Shown piece after piece: positions 29,110 to 33,132 of a stretch of DNA of 33,132 nucleotides. Numbering within the stretch: the first letter of the stretch is position 1; every line of letters starts with the position of its first letter. Made by a program: the position numbers and the translations under genes. The DNA lies in IMG/VR virus record IMGVR_UViG_3300027861_000114, positions 1-33,132 of that record. One strand, written 5' to 3'. Source of the DNA: a virus. Under the pieces are notes generated by a model, which did not search any database, had not been told where the DNA came from, and worked only from the letters and a program-made list of their open reading frames with translations.

Positions 29110-29858
29110 CTTATGAATCGGGATGGATACCGAGAAACTATGACGAAGATCCTGTAGGTTCGTGTGCGGCTGCGTATTCGGGCGAAAGAGTCAGCATGGA
29201 TGATTGGCCTGAACTAATTGACTATCAATCGCGAAACGTATGCTCGGCGTGGCACGTACACAAGTACAATCGTGTTCCTGTTTTGAATCAGATAAGGTTC
29301 AAGTACTGTTGGGCGTATGCCGTGATCGCAGGAGTCATGAACCGCTACGCATTTCAAGGACTAAACAACCCTGTTGCTGAGTTGTCCGCTACCGCAGTCG
29401 CAGCACAAGGCAAAAACTATCGCAACGTTGGGGGTCACTGTTCGCAAGCTATTGCCTACGCAGAAAAGTACGGCATCCCAGAAGCAAGATATTGGCCGAA
29501 CAACAGCAAGGACAAATCGTACGCACGCGATGACGAAGTAAAACGATCTGCGAAGGAAACGAATGTCGTCGAGTACGAAGATTGCGGAGATGATTTCGTT
29601 GCTGCGATCTCTGCAATGCTCACTACGAACCTTCCCGTGGCGTTCGCAATCCCGCGATGGCGTCACGCTGTCCTTGGACTGCGGTTGTACTGCAAGAATC
29701 CGCGACGACCGAGAAGTTTGGGGAGCTACAGGTTGGACTTCGTCAATTCATACGGTGTGAAGCATGGTCAATCTGGTTACGGTCACATCGTTGGCGACAC
29801 AATGCTTGGCCAAGAACACATTGTCATCAAGTCCGTGAAAGTAAAACAAGATGTTTAG
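29106..29858 (+). CDS. papain-like (C1) cysteine peptidase
   Basis: 250 aa. The papain tetrad is visible: Gln62 and Cys68 in NQIRFKYCWAYA, His187 in WRHAVLGL, and Asn214 in DFVNSYG. No signal peptide is seen, so export would need the neighbouring membrane proteins or lysis. In the lysis-like location, with no lysozyme, amidase or transglycosylase elsewhere in the window, it may help degrade the host envelope; planctomycete cell walls have substantial protein layers, which makes that attractive but unproven. Alternatives are processing of virion or host proteins. Confidence 0.75.
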   Translation: MTYESGWIPRNYDEDPVGSCAAAYSGERVSMDDWPELIDYQSRNVCSAWHVHKYNRVPVLNQIRFKYCWAYAVIAGVMNRYAFQGLNNPVAELSATAVAAQGKNYRNVGGHCSQAIAYAEKYGIPEARYWPNNSKDKSYARDDEVKRSAKETNVVEYEDCGDDFVAAISAMLTTNLPVAFAIPRWRHAVLGLRLYCKNPRRPRSLGSYRLDFVNSYGVKHGQSGYGHIVGDTMLGQEHIVIKSVKVKQDV

Positions 29859-30072
29859 TAGCGTAGCGGATCCAACAATCGTTGCAGTGTTGCTTGGAGG
29901 ACTTGGAACTCTCGCAACAGTCGTCGGCGTTTTGTACAAAAACACAACGACACACTTTCAACAAGTTCAAGTGAAGTTGGACGACTGCGAGAATGATCGA
30001 GCAGAGTTGTGGCATGTAATTGCAAAGCAGGCTGGTTGTCCTGTTGAAGATTTGAAACGAGAACAAAAATGA
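29851..30072 (+). CDS. small membrane protein with coiled C-terminus
   Basis: 73 aa with one span (TIVAVLLGGLGTLATVVGVL, residues about 9-28) then a polar helical tail. Overlaps the peptidase by 8 bases and the LamG gene by 4. Candidate pinholin or spanin-type helper; no motif to decide. Confidence 0.5.
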   Translation: MFSSVADPTIVAVLLGGLGTLATVVGVLYKNTTTHFQQVQVKLDDCENDRAELWHVIAKQAGCPVEDLKREQK

Positions 30073-31235
30073 CTCAGAATCTCAAATATGAAAACGATAC
30101 ACTCGTAACTGGTCAGGCGATTCAGAGTGATGCAGAGGTCGCAGGGACAAGTTTGCTGTTTACTGATTCAGATGTGGACGAAATTTCGTTGTACATCACT
30201 TGGTCGAATCAAACCTCTTGGCAAGGGTGCGAATGTTATGTGATCGATCCAGATGGCAATTATCATTACGTTTTCAATGCAGGTAGTCTGCCATTTGGTA
30301 GTGGGCAAAGAGCAGACGTGTTTGTGATTACTGCAGCGTCCGGCAACTTTCCGTACACGCAAGATGGAACTTGGGAATTTTATCTTGAAGATCAAATGTA
30401 CAACACTTGCAACATTATTCAGGTGCGAGTTACAGTCAAATGCACTGATGCAAACATGCCTGCAACGCACAACGAAATTTCGTGGTATGGAGGCGGTTGG
30501 TATCGGGGCGGAGTTGATTTGTCCAACAACCAGAATCATGTGTACCCATACAACAATGCAACTATCGTTGGCGACACAGGTTCTAACGGTGCCAATGCGT
30601 TTTCGTTTTCATCTGCATCGAGTCAGCGATGGTCAGATGGAATCATTGCAGACTATAACAACGAACCGCAATGGTCCGTCAGTGCGTGGGTGAAACCTGA
30701 TCAAAACACAGCATTCAAACAGGTGATTTTTTGCAACCACGGATATGTGCGGGGCAATTTTCAGTTGTATCAAAGCTATGATGAATTTGGTTTGTTTCTC
30801 GGTTATTTCGATCCTACTTACAATTCAGGTGATTCAGAAACAATCGTAAGCACAAACACAAACATCACTGCAGGCGATTGGTACAACGTGGTTGCAACAT
30901 TTGATGGTAATGCAAATCCAAAATTGAATCTGTTTGTTGATGGTGTTGCTGCGAGTGTGAGTCGAACAACAGGTGGAAATGGATTGACCACAATGCCTGA
31001 CAACAGTTATGCAGGAACAGCACCCGATCAAACAATAGGTGCAATGAAACAGGCAAACAGTTCAACAATCCATTATCCGTTTGATGGTTCTGTTGATGCT
31101 TGCAGGACGGTCAATTCAGTGTACACATCAGAGGATGTGTCATGGTTGTCATCAGGTCGTGATAGTGCCGGTGGTCCTGTTGTTTTCAAACCGTATTTCA
31201 TACCTCAAAATCAGACTGCAGGAATGTTCCAATGA
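30069..31235 (+). CDS. LamG-like (concanavalin fold) adhesion or tail protein
   Basis: 388 aa. N-terminal beta domain (about 1-130) then a LamG_3-type lectin domain (about 155-360): QWSVSAWVKPDQNTAFKQVI, GDWYNVVATFDGNANPKLNL, FVDGVAA, ending with FDGSVDACRTV. The domain often binds sugars, so it may recognise the host surface. G+C is low: hand counts of three 60-base lines (30361, 30781, 30901) give 19, 20 and 23 G+C, 32-38 percent, against 34 of 60 at 31801 in the next gene. This points to recent transfer or a different selection on this gene. Confidence 0.68.
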   Translation: MTQNLKYENDTLVTGQAIQSDAEVAGTSLLFTDSDVDEISLYITWSNQTSWQGCECYVIDPDGNYHYVFNAGSLPFGSGQRADVFVITAASGNFPYTQDGTWEFYLEDQMYNTCNIIQVRVTVKCTDANMPATHNEISWYGGGWYRGGVDLSNNQNHVYPYNNATIVGDTGSNGANAFSFSSASSQRWSDGIIADYNNEPQWSVSAWVKPDQNTAFKQVIFCNHGYVRGNFQLYQSYDEFGLFLGYFDPTYNSGDSETIVSTNTNITAGDWYNVVATFDGNANPKLNLFVDGVAASVSRTTGGNGLTTMPDNSYAGTAPDQTIGAMKQANSSTIHYPFDGSVDACRTVNSVYTSEDVSWLSSGRDSAGGPVVFKPYFIPQNQTAGMFQ

Positions 31236-32230
31236 TCAAAAATCAAGCAGGCCAATTAATCTCGTTTCTAATGTTATCAGCGACAGACGGTTCAGGCGTA
31301 AACACGGGGACAACCTACGTTGGCTTAATGAAAGATGGATCGGCACCAGTCGCTGCAACGAACAGCCCTTTCCACAAGTCGAATGGCAGTTGGACGTTAT
31401 CACTGACGCAAGCCGAAACAAACTGCGATCACCTTCTTGCTGTGATGACGATTAGCGGTGCGATTACATCAATGACGCAGGTTTACACTGTCGATCCAGC
31501 AAACTTCAAAGCAGACGTTTCTGCTCTTGCTACTGCCGCAAGTATCACGGACATCAAAGGGTCAACATGGTCTGCATCGACCGACACATTGGAATTGATC
31601 AGGGATCGTGTTGATTTGGGAATAACACTGACGGCAGGGCAAAACAATTTCAATCCTGCGACAGACACGGTAGCCAATGTCACACTCGTCGCGACTACAA
31701 CGACGAACAGTGACATGAGAGGGACAGAGAACGCCAATACGGTCGCACCCGACAATGCTTCTGTCGCTTTGATCCTTGCCGACACCAATGAACTGCAACA
31801 GAACCAAGGCGACTGGGCTACTGCGACTGGGTTTGCAACTATCAACCCAGACAACGCAGGGATCACAGCTAACGGAACAGCTATCGCAGCGAACCTTACC
31901 GCTATTAACAATTTGAATGACGTAACAGTGCAAGAATTTTGGGACGCATTGACTTCGGGGAGCTACGCATCAGGGTCATTTGGCGAACGACTGCTTCGCA
32001 GTACAACGCAACAAGCAGAAGTTGCGGTCACAGGTAGCAATCATGTTGCAGCGGACATACACGAACTACAAGATGACGTAATAACCTCCGCAACTCTCGA
32101 CGCTTCTGCGATTACTGACATTCAAAGCGGACTTGCGGAAGCTACCGAGCTTGCGTTGGTCCCAAAAACTGGTTCGCCCTACACGCATACGAATCAAGCG
32201 GGCGACACAATGACCGTAACTATCACATAG
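31232..32230 (+). CDS. tail fibre-like protein
   Basis: 332 aa. The N-terminus (ATDGSGVNTGTTYVGLMKDG) resembles a beta domain of tail-fibre anchors; the rest alternates Ala/Thr/Asn/Asp rich stretches with short heptad-like runs (DTLELIRDRVDLG, DNASVALILADTNELQQNQG, ITDIQSGLAEATELALV) as in trimeric fibres. Ends with TVTIT and starts in ATGA overlap with the LamG gene. Confidence 0.6.
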   Translation: MIKNQAGQLISFLMLSATDGSGVNTGTTYVGLMKDGSAPVAATNSPFHKSNGSWTLSLTQAETNCDHLLAVMTISGAITSMTQVYTVDPANFKADVSALATAASITDIKGSTWSASTDTLELIRDRVDLGITLTAGQNNFNPATDTVANVTLVATTTTNSDMRGTENANTVAPDNASVALILADTNELQQNQGDWATATGFATINPDNAGITANGTAIAANLTAINNLNDVTVQEFWDALTSGSYASGSFGERLLRSTTQQAEVAVTGSNHVAADIHELQDDVITSATLDASAITDIQSGLAEATELALVPKTGSPYTHTNQAGDTMTVTIT

Positions 32231-32239
32231 GCAACAGGC

Positions 32240-32869
32240 ATGGCTATCGTAAATTCATTCGCAGTATTCTACGGAGCAAACTACCCGTTAGAATCAAACG
32301 TTCTTGATACTGCACCAACGTATGGTGACGCAATGAATGTTCTAAACGGAACTTACGTTGCGGGAGGTGGTGACGCAATACCTGCGGCTGATGATGTGCG
32401 TGACGGAATAGCTACCGGACAAACTGTTGGCACCATTGAACTACCAGATGCTGGCGAGGTGTTGTTGGGAGTAGGCTATGGGGCTCAAGGGACAGAGCGA
32501 ACGGGTACTCTTGTCGTGAACAATTCAGCAGGATCGTCAGAGTTACAAAAGGACATTGCGTTCAACGCAGGAGATGACTACCTCGGCGTAAATGCGATCA
32601 CGTGGGAGTCAAATACGTTCGCACCGATGGACGGTACGTTGTACTTCACGCTCGTTGATGATCAATTTGTCGAGTGGTTGAACGCTTCGCCTACTTACTC
32701 GTCGCAAACCACTGTCAATCTTGAACTTACGCACGAACAAACTGCCGAGATCCCAAGCGATGTGTACCGCTACGGCATTCGTCACGTTGATCCAAGCGGA
32801 GTTGTTCGTACGTTAGCTCGCGGATTCTGTTCCGTTGCTATGTCATACGCAAACATTGACCCGAGTTGA
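32240..32869 (+). CDS. fibre or decoration structural protein
   Basis: 209 aa, starting 9 bases after the previous stop. ADDVRDGIATGQTVGTIELP and DAGEVLLGVGYGAQGTERTG follow the V..G...G.T.G..x..P repeat of phage fibre stalks. C-terminal half is beta-rich and without motif. Last gene of the window's + strand operon. Confidence 0.55.
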   Translation: MAIVNSFAVFYGANYPLESNVLDTAPTYGDAMNVLNGTYVAGGGDAIPAADDVRDGIATGQTVGTIELPDAGEVLLGVGYGAQGTERTGTLVVNNSAGSSELQKDIAFNAGDDYLGVNAITWESNTFAPMDGTLYFTLVDDQFVEWLNASPTYSSQTTVNLELTHEQTAEIPSDVYRYGIRHVDPSGVVRTLARGFCSVAMSYANIDPS

Positions 32870-32897
32870 CCGCAGACTCGCAGCCCGCAGACTATTC

Positions 32898-32937
32898 GAC
32901 CCCTGATTCCCCCTTGACTTCTCACGAAGGAGGGGTC
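32898..32937 (+). terminator. possible terminator hairpin after the last gene
   Basis: Outer arms GACCCCT/AGGGGTC (7 bp) and inner CCTT/AAGG, 28 bases past the last stop. It is a plausible end of the fibre operon, but lacks a T-tract. Confidence 0.4.
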
Positions 32938-33024
32938 AGGATGACGAAAAGGGGGTCAAATAACTCCCCGCGAGGTAGCTCCCACATGCCTGTCTAAGGC
33001 GGTTTCCGATTTTAGGGTGTAAGT

Positions 33025-33072
33025 TAGCCTATTGGCTCAGAATCCGAAGTCTCAGGGGGCTGAGATAGGCTA
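33025..33072 (+). repeat. 13-pair imperfect inverted repeat
   Basis: Arms TAGCCTAT (33025-33032) and CTCAG (33036-33040) match CTGAG (33060-33064) and ATAGGCTA (33065-33072), with only a TGG bulge on the left side and a 19-base loop. Purpose unknown; candidate binding site or RNA hairpin. Confidence 0.6.
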
Positions 33073-33132
33073 GTGGGGGTCACAGGAGGTTAATTGCCGT
33101 AGGTACTACTTTCGCCTCTCAAAGACGATGAG

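Larger units (their letters stand above)
32870..33132 (+). promoter_or_regulatory. non-coding end region with inverted repeats
   Basis: No gene seen. Two structures stand out. GACCCCT (32898-32904) pairs with AGGGGTC (32931-32937), with inner CCTT/AAGG; it may be a terminator for the fibre operon although no T-run follows. TAGCCTAT plus CTCAG (33025-33040) pairs with CTGAG plus ATAGGCTA (33060-33072), 13 pairs with a three-base bulge. GGTAGCTCCC occurs here (around 32984) and in the 24.88 kb region, and GAGATAGSCTAG-type sequence is shared with 24912-24923. These could be protein sites or packaging signals. Confidence 0.5.

Noticed and set aside
1-33132. AGCTA/TAGCT looked frequent on both strands
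   Set aside because: A hand count gave 43 sites in the first 14.65 kb against about 29 expected; modest and probably due to codon and dinucleotide use.
1-33132. Diversity-generating retroelement, retron or CRISPR
   Set aside because: No reverse transcriptase, no template/variable repeat pair with adenine-specific changes, no spaced direct repeats.
1-33132. Complete circular genome with terminal repeats
   Set aside because: First and last bases do not match over any length I can see; completeness cannot be decided.

Overview
The window reads as most or all of a tailed-phage genome (siphovirus-like). Every gene I can support lies on the + strand. I see no integrase, tRNA gene, insertion sequence or CRISPR array. 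The host is probably a planctomycete or relative. That is inference, resting on a Cys-rich tail-tip repeat and small secreted proteins with an EGVGWNSSP-type motif that I associate with Planctomycetes. I could run no database search.

Layout: (1) 69-3253 is a tightly overlapping cassette: a ParB/sulfiredoxin-fold protein, a TET-associated-type glycosyltransferase, a protein resembling plant UDP-arabinopyranose mutase (GT75), and a PAPS-dependent-type sulfotransferase. It may decorate phage DNA or virions with a sulfated sugar. (2) 3228-18211 is the head and tail module in lambda-like order: candidate small terminase, large terminase, Zn-ribbon protein, gpW-like joiner, lambda-type portal, prohead protease with scaffold tail, major capsid protein, neck and tail-terminator candidates, tail tube candidate, tail assembly chaperone with a -1 frame extension, tape measure (600 aa, roughly a 90 nm tail), and tail-tip proteins. 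(3) 18212-19033 is a non-coding leader. (4) 19034-24808 is an early or recombination operon: several unknown proteins, a DUF932-like protein, a ribbon-helix-helix regulator, a GNAT acetyltransferase, a PD-(D/E)XK exonuclease and RecT. (5) 24809-25417 is a hairpin-rich non-coding stretch. (6) 25418-27430 holds small unknown genes and a RusA-like resolvase, closed by a strong terminator. (7) 27484-27628 is a structured leader RNA. (8) 27629-30072 holds secreted and membrane proteins and a papain-like cysteine peptidase, possibly a lysis module. (9) 30069-32869 holds a LamG-like protein and fibre or tail proteins. (10) 32870-33132 is non-coding with inverted repeats.

The most striking find is a set of four self-cleaving hammerhead ribozymes, readable directly from sequence, in the early operon. 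One is type III-like in the leader (18966-19017). Three are type II, lying in intergenic gaps directly behind stop codons (19829-19882, 21147-21200, 22191-22253). Together they would cut the polycistronic early transcript into a leader and four mRNAs. Each downstream mRNA would start exactly with the stem I hairpin, 52-68 nt before a start codon. The second notable RNA is a probable pseudoknot before the late secreted-protein genes (27514-27616): an 18-bp stem whose 36-nt bulge pairs with its own hairpin loop, with a duplicated competing arm upstream.
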